Assembly: GCA_022843385.1 (NCBI GenBank)
Contig: JALHNT010000065.1
Span: 1 to 34,123 of the forward strand
Origin: Anaerolineae bacterium
Lineage (GTDB): Bacteria > Chloroflexota > Anaerolineae > Aggregatilineales > Phototrophicaceae
Direction: 5' to 3'
Length of the DNA stretch: 34,123 nucleotides
This document shows positions 13,133 through 22,593 of this stretch, one piece after another. The translations under genes were made by a program, and so were the position numbers. How positions within the stretch are numbered: position 1 is the first letter of the stretch; every line of letters begins with the position of its first letter. A model generated the notes under the pieces. That model did no database searches. It saw only the letters and a list, made by a program, of their open reading frames with translations, and was not told where the DNA came from.

Positions 13133-13599
13133 TCGTTGTCTCCGTTACTCAAGCAGGGGGTTTACTTAACGTCAATTTTGAGAGGGAAGATGGGAGCGAA
13201 GACTTTTAACTAGAACCGCGCTAGGCGGCCTAGCCGTGACTATGGCAGTGTACAATCAACTTTTACGTTAAATTATAATTTTACTGGCACGCGTTATAAA
13301 TTGTCATTTCTTACGGAATATTTTGTGTTTGTTGCATAATTAACATGGCGTATCGGACAAAACAAGCACCGTTGGATAGGAGCTAGAGATAATATCTTGT
13401 TGGGTTTTGTAGCAGTTTTCGGTGGACAGTCTCGCTGAGGAAGTGGTGGTCTTTGTCGATCCCCACTTTGTCAAACACGGTTGATCGCCCGCCCACCTCA
13501 CTATTGGTTCTATATAGCTTTGGTCGAAGTCTTCTAGGTATCAGAGTCAAATCAAATAAACTTTGTTGAGTAATCAACACAAACGGCTTTTCTGGACGT
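13133..13599. other. No supported gene
   Basis: This AT-richer stretch (notably 13240-13340) has no frame with a ribosome-binding site. A minus-strand frame at 13383-13580 is open but has no signals and is left out. The AT-rich part may hold the promoter for the leftward gene group 12247-13132. Confidence 0.4.
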
Positions 13600-13806
13600 T
13601 TATTTTGCCATATTGATCGCTCTGATAAAGCGATTCAGACGCTCGGCACACTTTACAACTGATGGTATATCGCCATTATAATCCGAAATATTACGACATC
13701 TGGCGAGAAGGCCTGAAAAATCTGTGAAGGTGAGCGAACAGGGGCCAGGCTTCCCGTCAACAATCACCTCGTGCCACTTCCCCTCGGCAGTGCTCTTGCG
13801 GCTCAT
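13600..13806 (-). CDS. Hypothetical 68-aa protein
   Basis: 68 residues from ATG 13806, with only a weak ggtag upstream. The phrase AEGKWHEVIVDGKP (residues 7-20) is strikingly like AEGEWHELIIDGQP in the PAS-like part of the kinase encoded at 14042, on the opposite strand. Similarity does not continue beyond that phrase. The rest (FSGLLARCRNISDYNG, then a helix AERLNRFIRAINMA) is unrecognised. It could be a small gene sharing a short motif or an inverted, diverged fragment. Confidence 0.4.
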   Translation of the reverse strand: MSRKSTAEGKWHEVIVDGKPGPCSLTFTDFSGLLARCRNISDYNGDIPSVVKCAERLNRFIRAINMAK

Positions 13807-14041
13807 GCTACCGGTTCAGGTAATCGTGCCAGCTATTGTAATCACGGTGGCCTTGCGCCTGGCCAAGTGTAAGGGTTGAGCGATCCATATTGGGTCATTC
13901 TTCACAAATATTTCAATTTCTCTTGAGTTTATTACGAGTAAAATATGCCAGAATAAGGGTAGAGGTCATTTCGGCTGCGTGGGGTGATTCTGGTGACCCA
14001 GTTGAGCACCATTACAATGGAGTAAGAGGGATAAAGCGATT

Positions 14042-15940
14042 ATGGTTCCAGTAAAGATCCTCATTGTTGAAGATGAGCTTATCATCGCACTCTTTCTGAA
14101 AAATCAGTTGAAAAAACTGGGTTACGAAATCGTCGGCCAGGCGGCTACTGGTGAACAAGCGATCCAACAAGCATGGGAAGCACAACCAGATATCGTTTTA
14201 ATGGATGTCCATTTGAAAGGTCAGATGGATGGTGTGGAGGCGGCTGAATATATCCGTCTAAATTGCCATATTCCGGTCATTTATCTCACCGCCTATTCGG
14301 ACAATGACACCATTGAGCGTGCGAAGATCACTGAACCTTATGCCTATTTGAATAAGCCAATTGAGGAACATGAACTGAATACAACCATCGAAATGGCGCT
14401 TCATAAACATGCCACCGAGCAACGATTACGTCAGCAAATAGTCGATGCTTTGCCAGAGGGTACCCTACTCATCGATGCCAATTGGCGTCTCATGGTGGCA
14501 AATGTTCAAGCCCAAGAGTATTTAGCTCTCATATCTGACGTTCAAGTTGGCGAACGACTCCAAATCATTGGTGATTATACGTTTGATCAACTGCTCGCGG
14601 CGGAGGGAGAATGGCACGAGTTGATTATAGACGGACAGCCGCCTCGTATATTTGATGTCATGATGAAGTCCGCCAAAAAACAGACCTCGCTATCCGAGAT
14701 CAGTTGGGTGATTTTATTGCAGGACATGACGGATAGGCGTCTTGCGCAGCAGCGCGCTCAACAGCAGGAACATCTCGCTGCAATCGGACTGATGGCAGCC
14801 GGCATCGCACATGACTTCAATAACATGCTCAGCGTCCTGACCCTGGGAAATTATTTGCTTCTGGAAACCGAACCCGATTTGCAGCCCATCAACAAGGAGC
14901 GGCTGCAAATCAATGTTACGCAGATCAAACGCGCCAGTGAGCTGATCAATCAAGTTCTCGATTTCTCCCGACAGTCGTATGCTGAGCTTCAGCCTGTTGA
15001 CCTTATTCCGATTTCCAAAGAGAACCTGAAAATGTTGCAGCGCATAATACCTGAAAATATCGATCTGGATTTCTGCTTTCCTACAGAATCCTGTGTAGTC
15101 AATGCAGATCCAACGCGTATGCAGCAAATCGTGACGAACCTGGTGGTGAATGCCCGCGATGCCATGCCCAACGGCGGTCATTTGAAGGTTGAGATGGATC
15201 GGATCGTGGTCGCTTCGGGTGATCATAGGCCGTTACCGGAGATGACAATGGGTAACTGGATCAAACTCACGGTATCGGACGATGGATCGGGGATTGAACC
15301 GCACATCCTTGCTCACATCTTCGAGCCATTTTTCACGACCAAAGCACCGGGTCAAGGCACCGGCTTAGGGCTTGCCCAGGTTTTTGGTATCGTTCAACAG
15401 CACTCCGGGTTGATCGATGTCCAGAGCAGCGTTGGTGTGGGCACCACGTTCACCATCTACTTACCGGAGATGGACGATTCGGCAGCCACAAAAAATGGCC
15501 TCGCCCCAATCACGTCAGATCATGGACAAGGCTGTGGGGCGACCATTTTGATTGTCGAAGATGATTTTATGTTACGACGCAACCTGCGCGACGTGCTTGA
15601 AAAATGGCAGTATCTCGTTTTAGAGGCATCCAACGGTCGTGAAGCGCTTTCGATCTTTGATCGCTACCGGTCGAAAATCCGGGTTGTTTTGAGCGATTTA
15701 GTCATGCCAGAGATGAGTGGTCTTGAGCTTTGCCGTGAGTTACGACGGCAGTCTGCTGACTTACAGATGGTGATGATGACCGGATACCTGCCCGATCGTT
15801 ATGCACAGGAACTAAAGCTACTCGATGTGACGTGCTTTCTGCAAAAACCGCTGGTCATGGAAGAGTTGTCGGACACGCTATCGCAAACATGCTTACAAGG
15901 AACTGACCCTGAAATAATAATTATTCCACATATTATGTGA
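14042..15940 (+). CDS. Hybrid histidine kinase: REC - PAS-like - HisKA - HATPase - REC
   Basis: A 632-residue soluble kinase. The N-terminal receiver (4-118) has Asp55 in VLMDVHL and Lys in LNKPIEEHE. A PAS-like segment spans 130-235. HisKA has His257 in GIAHDFNNML, the NtrB/ZraS-like variant. The HATPase has NARDAMPNGG, DDGSGI and GTGLGLAQV. The C-terminal receiver (502-620) has Asp552 in LSDLVMP and a conserved QKPL. There is no TM helix, so the input must come through the first receiver or the PAS. The terminal receiver implies onward transfer to an Hpt or another regulator. The start ATG 14042 has gaggga upstream. It is the first of four plus-strand kinases. Confidence 0.95.
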   Translation: MVPVKILIVEDELIIALFLKNQLKKLGYEIVGQAATGEQAIQQAWEAQPDIVLMDVHLKGQMDGVEAAEYIRLNCHIPVIYLTAYSDNDTIERAKITEPYAYLNKPIEEHELNTTIEMALHKHATEQRLRQQIVDALPEGTLLIDANWRLMVANVQAQEYLALISDVQVGERLQIIGDYTFDQLLAAEGEWHELIIDGQPPRIFDVMMKSAKKQTSLSEISWVILLQDMTDRRLAQQRAQQQEHLAAIGLMAAGIAHDFNNMLSVLTLGNYLLLETEPDLQPINKERLQINVTQIKRASELINQVLDFSRQSYAELQPVDLIPISKENLKMLQRIIPENIDLDFCFPTESCVVNADPTRMQQIVTNLVVNARDAMPNGGHLKVEMDRIVVASGDHRPLPEMTMGNWIKLTVSDDGSGIEPHILAHIFEPFFTTKAPGQGTGLGLAQVFGIVQQHSGLIDVQSSVGVGTTFTIYLPEMDDSAATKNGLAPITSDHGQGCGATILIVEDDFMLRRNLRDVLEKWQYLVLEASNGREALSIFDRYRSKIRVVLSDLVMPEMSGLELCRELRRQSADLQMVMMTGYLPDRYAQELKLLDVTCFLQKPLVMEELSDTLSQTCLQGTDPEIIIIPHIM

Positions 15941-16439
15941 AGTAAATGCACCTTATTCCACTTCGCTTTTAAGCCGATTAGGTAAACATGCTGAGCAGGT
16001 GCAGCCTATCAGCGACGGCCTCGGATAATGGCGAGCGATGATTCAAATGCGCAACGTTCGTTTTGGTCAGGGGTATTAAACGTTACCATAGTCGTTATCC
16101 TCAGAAACGGTCATGTTCTCCCATGCAGGATTATTTACGAAATGCTCATCACCTACCGATGCGCATAATAGGCTGAATCCGCTTTCAGCATCGACGCAGC
16201 ACGAGGATGCTGAAAGCGGATTCAGCCGGACTGCGGCGCGGTAATACTATGTTCGGAAATTAGGAAACGTCTTTTCGATTATTCATCAAAACGTGTTGAA
16301 AGATCGCAACCTATCAAAATTGATGGTGGAGATCGTATGAAGGTATCTGCTGAACGCGAAGGGCAGTATTAAGGCACGAATCCCAAACAAGGATTACAAT
16401 AATTACATAACAAATGTGTAAATGGTATAGGCCAACAAT
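15941..16439. other. Non-coding stretch with a 22-bp perfect inverted repeat
   Basis: No supported gene. It holds a strong hairpin (16171-16227, listed separately) and AT-rich DNA at 16370-16440 that probably contains the promoter of the kinase-regulator operon starting at 16440. Confidence 0.5.
16171..16227. repeat. 22-bp perfect inverted repeat, 13-base loop
   Basis: GGCTGAATCCGCTTTCAGCA plus TC (16171-16192) pairs perfectly with 16206-16227. It is far longer than an ordinary terminator stem and has no T tract on either side. A remnant of a small transposable element or a bidirectional structure is possible. Confidence 0.75.
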
Positions 16440-18059
16440 ATGATGACAGAATCCAATCAGGCGCTTTACCACGAGATGCTTTCAGCCCCATCAAGACTTG
16501 CGGCCATCCAGGCACTAAACCTCGTTGACTCCCCCGCTGAAGAGGTCTTTGATCGCCTGACGCGCCTCGCATCCAGGCTTATCCCCGCGCCGGTGTCGCT
16601 CGTGTCGATCGTAGACGCCGAACGGCAGTTTTTCAAGAGTCTCGTGGGTTTGAAGGAACCCTGGGCATCCTTGCGCCAAACCCCGCTCACGCACTCCTTT
16701 TGTCAACATGTCGTTGTGTCCGGTGAACCGCTGATTGTTGAGGACGCACGCGAACATCCGCTGGTACACGACAATCTTGCCATTCCTGACCTGGGTGTCA
16801 TCAGCTATCTGGGTATGCCCTTAACCACAAAACAGGGTGTCACCCTCGGTTCATTTTGTGTCATTGATACGGTTGCGCGCTCCTGGTCGGAGGATGACAT
16901 TGAAACGGTTCGTGAACTGGCACGATCTGTGATGACGGAGATTGAACTACGGAATGAGGTTCACGCTCTCAAGGCAGCAAACACAAACCAGCAGCGCAGC
17001 GAGGAGCGTTTCCGGCAGTTGATTGAAACCGCACCGGGGGCAATCCTGGTCATCGATGCAACCGGTCAGATTGCCCTGGCAAACCAGTGTGTGGTGGAGT
17101 ATTTCGGCTATCCGCGAGACGAACTGATGGGTAAAGCGGTCGAGACGCTGCTGCCAGAGCCATTACAGCAGGCCCACCGAGCCCATCGGGCCGGCTTCTT
17201 TGCCCACCCGGAAGCCCGCCCAATGGGCAGCGGACGCGACCTGTCCGGACGACGGAAGGATGGCAGCGTGTTTCCGATCGAGATTGGCCTCAGTTATACA
17301 ACGATTGACGATGAAACACTGGCAGTAGCCTTTATCACCGACATTACCGAGCGCAAACAACTCCTGTCAAAACTTGAGCAGATCAACCAGGATCTCACCG
17401 ATTTTGCGTATATCGTCTCGCATGATCTGAAAGCCCCGCTGCGGGGCATCGCTTCCATCGCAGAGTGGTTCTCGACAGATTACGGTGCTGTCCTTGACGA
17501 AGAGGGTCAGGAGCTGCTGGGTCTGTTACAGACCCGTGTGACCCGTTTACAAGACTTCATTGAGGGTATCTTGCGGTATTCACGGATAGGACGTATTGAG
17601 GAAGAGTGGGAAGATGTGGATCTTCAGAGGTTAGTTGAAAATGTTATCAGTTCCCTTGCCCCTCCCGAACACATCCAGATAATGATCAATGGAAGCCTAC
17701 CCATAGTACATGGTGGTCGTGTTCGCCTGGAGCAGGTATTCCAAAATCTGCTGAGCAACGCCATCAAATTCATGGACAAACCACAGGGCAAGATTGAGAT
17801 CACCAGCGCCAAAAATCGGGGATGCTGGGAATTTCGGGTGGCAGACAATGGGCCAGGCATTGAAGAGCGTCACTTTACGAAGATCTTTCAGCTTTTTCAA
17901 ACTCTCAATCCCCGTGACGAGTTTGAAAGCACCGGCATTGGCTTGACCTTGGTGAAGAAAATTGTGGAGATGCACGGCGGCACGATTATCGTCAATTCGG
18001 AAGTTGGTCAGGGGACGGCATTTACCTTCACCCTTACCGAGAAAGGGAAGCCCGTATGA
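16440..18059 (+). CDS. GAF-PAS histidine kinase, phytochrome-kinase-like core
   Basis: 539 residues. The GAF domain spans about 25-172 (VSIVDAERQFFKSLVGL, THSFCQHVVVSGEPL and YLGMPLTT, the pattern of small-ligand GAF domains). A coiled linker and PAS follow at 190-305 (AILVIDATGQIALANQ, then AFITDITERK). HisKA has His328 in FAYIVSHDLKAPLRGI, the type found in bacteriophytochromes. The HATPase has NLLSNAIKF, DNGPGIEE and STGIGLTLVKK. No TM helix is present. The next gene, a receiver protein, starts within its stop codon (ATGA), as in phytochrome-Rcp1 pairs. No chromophore Cys context is evident, so the stimulus is unknown. The start is ATG 16440 or 16443; the ribosome-binding site is weak. Confidence 0.93.
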   Translation: MMTESNQALYHEMLSAPSRLAAIQALNLVDSPAEEVFDRLTRLASRLIPAPVSLVSIVDAERQFFKSLVGLKEPWASLRQTPLTHSFCQHVVVSGEPLIVEDAREHPLVHDNLAIPDLGVISYLGMPLTTKQGVTLGSFCVIDTVARSWSEDDIETVRELARSVMTEIELRNEVHALKAANTNQQRSEERFRQLIETAPGAILVIDATGQIALANQCVVEYFGYPRDELMGKAVETLLPEPLQQAHRAHRAGFFAHPEARPMGSGRDLSGRRKDGSVFPIEIGLSYTTIDDETLAVAFITDITERKQLLSKLEQINQDLTDFAYIVSHDLKAPLRGIASIAEWFSTDYGAVLDEEGQELLGLLQTRVTRLQDFIEGILRYSRIGRIEEEWEDVDLQRLVENVISSLAPPEHIQIMINGSLPIVHGGRVRLEQVFQNLLSNAIKFMDKPQGKIEITSAKNRGCWEFRVADNGPGIEERHFTKIFQLFQTLNPRDEFESTGIGLTLVKKIVEMHGGTIIVNSEVGQGTAFTFTLTEKGKPV

Positions 18060-18469
18060 AACCAGAAAAGCCTATCCTCCTCGTCGAAGATGATCGGGTC
18101 GACGTGATGGCGGTCAAACGCTCGGTCAAGGCGTTGAACATCAATAACCCACTCGTCACCGCATCGAATGGTGAAGAAGCGCTTGCCTATTTGAACGACG
18201 AGCGTAACCCTCTGCCAGCGATCATCCTGCTGGATATCAATATGCCCCGGATGAATGGGATTGAGTTTCTTAGAATTGCCAAACAGGATGAACGGCTGAA
18301 GCGCTTACCGGTTGTGGTCCTGACGACCTCCAAGGAAGATCAGGATCGCTTTGATACCTTTAATCTGGGCGCATCCGGCTACATGCTTAAGCCTGTGGAT
18401 TATACCCAGTTTGTGGACATCATTCACGCAATTCACACCTACTGGTCACTCAGCGAGACCGCAGAATAG
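18056..18469 (+). CDS. Rcp1-type response regulator
   Basis: A 137-residue receiver of the Rcp1/CheY-like subgroup that pairs with phytochrome-like kinases. VEDDRVDVM gives the acidic pocket. Asp60 lies in LLDINMPRMNG, Thr in VVVLTTSKEDQD and Lys in YMLKPVDY. The start overlaps the kinase stop by four bases (ATGA), so the pair is stoichiometrically translated. The next kinase gene begins 20 bases downstream. Without an output domain it likely shuttles phosphate or binds a partner protein. Confidence 0.93.
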   Translation: MKPEKPILLVEDDRVDVMAVKRSVKALNINNPLVTASNGEEALAYLNDERNPLPAIILLDINMPRMNGIEFLRIAKQDERLKRLPVVVLTTSKEDQDRFDTFNLGASGYMLKPVDYTQFVDIIHAIHTYWSLSETAE

Positions 18470-18489
18470 AGCAACTGGAGGGAGTAGCG

Positions 18490-20325
18490 ATGACACTGGA
18501 CGTTTTACTTGTCGAAAATGATCAACTCGATCAGAGGGCTTTCACGCGCCTGGTCACCAGGGAGCAGCTACCCTATGAGTATGTCATCGCTGGCTCGGTA
18601 GCCGCTGGCGTTGCGCTGCTCCACCAGCGACACTTTGACATTGTGCTCATCGATTATAATTTGGGGGATGGCACAGGGCTGGATGTTTTGAAGTCCGTTC
18701 CTTCAGAAACGGCAGCGATTTTCATCACTGGAACGGGCAGTGAAGAAATCGCCGTGCAAGCCATGCGCGCCGGTGCCAACGATTACCTGATCAAAGATGT
18801 GGAGCGCACCTACCTGAAGTTGCTTCCCATAACGATAGACCGGGCTATTCGTGATAATTCGGCAGAAAAGCGACTCCAGACACTGTCGCAAGCGATCATC
18901 AGCAGCCGTGACAGCATTTTTATGACCGACCTTGATGGCACGATTACCTTTGTCAATCAGGCATTTTGTGACACTTATCACTATGATGATCGGGCAATCA
19001 TTGGCTGCCCCTGTGCCGTATTGTACACCCCGGGCCACAATCTATTGCAGTGGGAAGAAGTCAGTGATTACGAGTGCGTTCATCTTCGACAAGGTGGTGA
19101 GCGCTTTCCCGTTTTGATGTCACGTTCTACTGTTAGGGATAATCAGGGAACTGCCTTCGCACGTGTGGTCGTCGCGCATGACATCACCGAACAAAAACGG
19201 ACACAGGACATTTTACGCGAAAGTGAAGAGCGCTACCGCTCCGTGGTAGCGGCTATGGGCGAAGGCATCGTTCTTCAAGACCGAACCGGAAAAATTAGAG
19301 CCTGCAATGCAAGTGCCGAACGGATTCTGGGGCTAAGCGCAGACCAGATGATGGGACGCACATCGATCGATTCGCCGTGGCAACCGATACATGAAGATCA
19401 AACCCCCTTTCCCGGAGACGAGCATCCGGCTATGCGTACATTACAGACTGGTGAGTCCCAGCACAATATCATCATGGGCGTTCATAAACCGGACGGTGGC
19501 CTGACCTGGATCGCGATCAATACCGAACCGCTGTGGCATGACAGCAAGGAACAGCCGTCTGCGGTGGTTGCTTCCTTCTCCGATATTACCCACCTGAAGA
19601 ACGCCCTCGCTGAACGGGATTCGCTCATTGAAAGCCTCGACTCGTTTGCCCATACGGTCGCCCATGACCTGAAGAACCCTATCAGCCAAATCCTGGGCTA
19701 CTCGAATATTCTTGCAGACGCTTACGACGATTTTGGACGTGAAGAGATCATCGGCTATCTGCGAACCATGGAAAGGCAGGCGACCAAAATGGCAAAGATT
19801 ATTGACGCGCTCTTATTGCTCGCCAGTACATCGCGTCTCACCGCGATACCGAGTGACAGGCTCAATATACCCGCAATCGTGGCTGAAGTGCTGCAGCGCC
19901 TCGGGCAGATGATTGAGGAAAGCAGCGCAACAATCTCAGTTCAGCCGGAATTCCCTCATGTGTTAGGTTATGCACCCTGGATCGAGGAGGTGCTGGTCAA
20001 TTACGTCAGCAATGCCTTAAAATATGGCGGTCAACCACCCCATGTGGAAATTGGAGCCGAGACACTCCCTAGCAATAGGGTACGTTTCTGGGTCCGCGAT
20101 AACGGAACCGGACTGACGCCGGAAGAACAAGCGCAGTTGTTCACACCGTTTACGCGCTTGACTCAAGCAAAGATAGAGGGCCATGGACTGGGACTGTCGA
20201 TCGTACGCCAGATTGTGGAGCGACTGGGTGGAACGGTCGGTGTGACCAGCGAGATGGGTCATGGAAGCGAATTTAGTTTTACGCTTCCACTAGAAACCAT
20301 CGACGCGGCAGAAAGCCCCCACTAG
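18490..20325 (+). CDS. Receiver-first kinase: REC - PAS - PAS - HisKA - HATPase
   Basis: 611 residues behind a strong ggagggag. The N-terminal receiver (3-118) has Asp55 in VLIDYNLGDG. Two PAS domains follow at about 128-235 (SIFMTDLDGTITFVNQAF) and 248-368 (GIVLQDRTGKIRACNASAER, ending FSDITHLK). HisKA has His392 in TVAHDLKNPI. The HATPase has NYVSNALKYG, DNGTGL and GHGLGLSIV. The receiver at the front suggests that kinase activity is gated by phosphate from another kinase, such as the one two genes upstream. No membrane helix is present. It is operon-linked to 16440-18469. Confidence 0.93.
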   Translation: MTLDVLLVENDQLDQRAFTRLVTREQLPYEYVIAGSVAAGVALLHQRHFDIVLIDYNLGDGTGLDVLKSVPSETAAIFITGTGSEEIAVQAMRAGANDYLIKDVERTYLKLLPITIDRAIRDNSAEKRLQTLSQAIISSRDSIFMTDLDGTITFVNQAFCDTYHYDDRAIIGCPCAVLYTPGHNLLQWEEVSDYECVHLRQGGERFPVLMSRSTVRDNQGTAFARVVVAHDITEQKRTQDILRESEERYRSVVAAMGEGIVLQDRTGKIRACNASAERILGLSADQMMGRTSIDSPWQPIHEDQTPFPGDEHPAMRTLQTGESQHNIIMGVHKPDGGLTWIAINTEPLWHDSKEQPSAVVASFSDITHLKNALAERDSLIESLDSFAHTVAHDLKNPISQILGYSNILADAYDDFGREEIIGYLRTMERQATKMAKIIDALLLLASTSRLTAIPSDRLNIPAIVAEVLQRLGQMIEESSATISVQPEFPHVLGYAPWIEEVLVNYVSNALKYGGQPPHVEIGAETLPSNRVRFWVRDNGTGLTPEEQAQLFTPFTRLTQAKIEGHGLGLSIVRQIVERLGGTVGVTSEMGHGSEFSFTLPLETIDAAESPH

Positions 20326-20505
20326 CTTCATCGTTGGACATCTTTATTCCTGAGCTCCGCGAAGCTTATTGCTTCTGGGGAAGGTATCCGGGCAAAATCA
20401 AAAGGGATGGTATTCATAGATTTTTCGCGTAATCTCAAGTCGTAGTTATAACGTCTACACGTATAGTTGTAGAGAGATCGAATGTTTAATCGAGAGAGAT
20501 CCTGT

Positions 20506-21597
20506 ATGACGACAATCCTTGTGGTCGATGATGACCCAAATATCCGTGATTTCCTTTCTGCCACGCTTCACAATGCAGGATACAGTGCGATTACGGCTTC
20601 GGATGGTTTCTCAGGAATACGACTCGCGGAGGAACATTTACCCGATCTTATTATTTCAGACGTTAACATGCCCCACTTGGATGGTTTTCAGATGCTCAAG
20701 GGAATCCGAAAGACATCGCAGACGAGTAGTATTCCAGTTATCTTTTTAACAGCAGAGGATAATGCTCCGGCCATGCGAAAGGGCATGTTGGGAGGGGCAG
20801 AAGACTACCTCGCCAAACCCGTATCACCTCGTGACCTCCTGTCAACGGTGAAAGTGCAGTTGCATAAGCGGGCTGTTCTGGAAGAAAAGCATCACACCAC
20901 CCTTCGCTTGCTGCGAAAAAACATTATCTATGCGCTTCCTCATGAACTGCGTACCCCGCTTCATATGATTTCAGGCTATGCCCATCTTCTTGAGATGGAC
21001 CAGGGCAGGAGTAAACCAGAGGATGTACTGGAATTCGCTCAATCCATCAGCGCTGCCAGCGCCCGACTGGAACGGCTGATGGAGAACTATTTGATCTATG
21101 CCCAACTGGAACTTCTCCACACAGACCCTGTGGAATTGCAGGCCGCCCGAAATCATCTTGTTAAGGATTGTGGAGCGATTATCGCCGCCACCGCGACCGA
21201 GAGGTCTCAAAAACTTAACCGGGCGGACGACCTTCAGCTTGACTTGTCCCAACTCGCTCTTCGCATTTCAGACAAGAATCTTACCAAGATCATCTTCGAA
21301 TTGGTTGACAATGCCTTTAAGTTTTCCCGTCCTGGCTCACCGGTGCTTGTCCGATCAGTACGAGAAGAAGACCTCCTGTATATTCTGATCTATGACCAGG
21401 GTCGCGGCATGACTTCCGAGGAAATCATGATGTTGGGTGCCTATATGCAGTTCGGACGCGAGCTCTATGAACAGCAGGGGCTTGGACTGGGATTCACGGT
21501 TGCCAAACGGCTGATTGAGCTTCACGGTGGCGCAGTCAAGGTGGACTCTCACCCTGATCAGGGAACCATGGTGTCCATTCGCTTTTCGGTAGTCTAG
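20506..21597 (+). CDS. Receiver-histidine kinase (REC - HisKA - HATPase)
   Basis: 363 residues from ATG 20506 (MTTILVVDDDP). An in-frame ATG at 20482 is possible, and both are preceded by the same gagagatc word. The start chosen gives the standard receiver beginning. The receiver has Asp52 in IISDVNMP and Lys104 in YLAKPVS. HisKA is short, with His146 in ALPHELRTPLH. The HATPase has ELVDNAFKFS, DQGRGMT and GLGLGFTVAKR. It has no sensor domain, so input must be phosphorylation of its own receiver. It is separated from 20325 by 180 bases and may have its own promoter (AT-rich 20440-20475). Confidence 0.93.
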   Translation: MTTILVVDDDPNIRDFLSATLHNAGYSAITASDGFSGIRLAEEHLPDLIISDVNMPHLDGFQMLKGIRKTSQTSSIPVIFLTAEDNAPAMRKGMLGGAEDYLAKPVSPRDLLSTVKVQLHKRAVLEEKHHTTLRLLRKNIIYALPHELRTPLHMISGYAHLLEMDQGRSKPEDVLEFAQSISAASARLERLMENYLIYAQLELLHTDPVELQAARNHLVKDCGAIIAATATERSQKLNRADDLQLDLSQLALRISDKNLTKIIFELVDNAFKFSRPGSPVLVRSVREEDLLYILIYDQGRGMTSEEIMMLGAYMQFGRELYEQQGLGLGFTVAKRLIELHGGAVKVDSHPDQGTMVSIRFSVV

Positions 21598-21873
21598 GAA
21601 ATCAATGACCTGACTGCGCAGTCCAACCACGAAGCATTGTCAGACTAGTTTGAGCTAACGCTTCCTCGGAAATAGACTTTATTTCCATCCCACGCGGTGA
21701 AGGTCAGCTAATAAACACCTGTTAGCGAATTGACCCGCAGCTGGTTGTATCATCGCTTTCCCTTACGGCAAGTACCGTCTATAGAAAAGTCATCAACTTC
21801 ATCGTTGCATCTGGGCCCATCCCTATTCTCATATTGGGAGTACGGTCAGAGGCGATTCATCATCATTTCGCCC

Positions 21874-22020
21874 TGCAGAAATGGCCTCAAATCTGGTATA
21901 ATTGGTGAGTCACACACCCCCGTTTTCCACATCTAACAATCGAACGATCCCTTTGAACGAATGTCGCGCACCTGACGTTATCGCGCCCTTCCCTGCCCTC
22001 TCGCGCTCACCGGAAATCCC
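21874..22020 (+). repeat. AP2/HNH promoter-leader repeat, copy A
   Basis: About 147 bases align along their whole length with 23946-24090. Shared blocks include a TATAAT box (21897-21902), ACAATCGAACGATC (about 21936-21949), GACGTTATC versus GATAACGTTATC, and GGAAATCCCC at the end. The copies differ by scattered substitutions and small indels, so the duplication is old. Here the reading frame that should follow has decayed. Confidence 0.8.
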
Positions 22021-22021
22021 C

Positions 22022-22081
22022 ACGCCTCAAAATCTTCTGTCAGCTGTCTGCCCGTTTTATCTTCACTTTCGAAATTGGTAA
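22022..22081 (+). pseudogene. Remnant 5' end of an AP2/HNH endonuclease gene
   Basis: Directly after leader copy A the sequence reads ACG CCT CAA AAT CTT CTG TCA. It corresponds to ATG CCA CAA ATA CCT CTA TCA, the start of the endonuclease gene at 24093 (MPQIPLS against TPQNLLS). The start codon is lost and a TAA follows after 19 codons. A further short match (TTCACTTT) marks the end of recognisable similarity. The remainder of the gene is deleted. Confidence 0.6.
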
Positions 22082-22273
22082 GCAACTTGGTTCATGCCAG
22101 TGCAATCGCCAAAACAGCTTTGCAGTTAGGCGCATAAGGGCAGAAGGCATAAGTTCTGGAGTGTCCCCACAAGTGATTTGGAGACTTGCTCGGGAAATCG
22201 GCGCATCGCTGTGAAGGGCGTTATAATCACCCCAATTAACATTCATGGTGTCGAGAGTCATGGGCCAATAATT

Positions 22274-22591
22274 ATGAAGTTGATTGTAACCATCATAGAG
22301 GATAATGATGTCGACAAAGTGATGGCTGCGCTCACCAGCCAGAACATCGGCGTCACTCGCGTCAGCAGTACGGGCATTTTTATTCTTCCCGGCAACTCCA
22401 CCCTGCTGATTGGGGTCGATGAGCAGCACGTAGCCCAAGTCATGCAGGTGATCGCGGATTTGGCGGCCCGGCGTCAAGGCTTTGTTGCCTATACCTATGC
22501 GAGTGAAGCCCCGCTCGCTGGTGTTACCCAAGTTGAGGTGGGCGGTTTCCTGTCTTTCGTTCTGGCTATTGATCATTTCGAACAGGTTTAA
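22274..22591 (+). CDS. PII-like cyclic-di-AMP receptor (DUF970 type), first of tandem pair
   Basis: 105 residues from ATG 22274; the frame is open further upstream but homology begins at MKLIVTIIEDNDVDKVMAAL. It follows the DarA/PstA/CdaR pattern, a ferredoxin-like PII fold with a conserved strand-turn: RVSSTGIFILPGNSTLLIGV, where the usual motif is T-(x)n-STGGFLREGNTTLLIG. In that family the Thr/Gly-rich loop and the trimer interface bind cyclic-di-AMP. Here Gly-Gly is Gly-Ile and Arg-Glu is Leu-Pro, so ligand affinity may differ. The downstream gene is a paralogue two bases away. The family is usually a cytosolic second-messenger sensor in osmotic/K+ control. Confidence 0.8.
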   Translation: MKLIVTIIEDNDVDKVMAALTSQNIGVTRVSSTGIFILPGNSTLLIGVDEQHVAQVMQVIADLAARRQGFVAYTYASEAPLAGVTQVEVGGFLSFVLAIDHFEQV

Positions 22592-22593
22592 AC

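Larger units (their letters stand above)
21598..22273. other. Gene-poor stretch holding an AP2/HNH leader copy
   Basis: Apart from the repeat at 21874-22020 and the short pseudogene after it, nothing is supported here. A minus-strand frame at 22040-22600 is a shadow of the cyclic-di-AMP receptor gene over most of its length. The part between 22082 and 22273 should contain the promoter of that gene. Confidence 0.5.

Noticed and set aside
14714..15226. Minus-strand 170-codon frame
   Set aside because: Antisense of the HisKA/HATPase part of the hybrid kinase; no ribosome-binding site.
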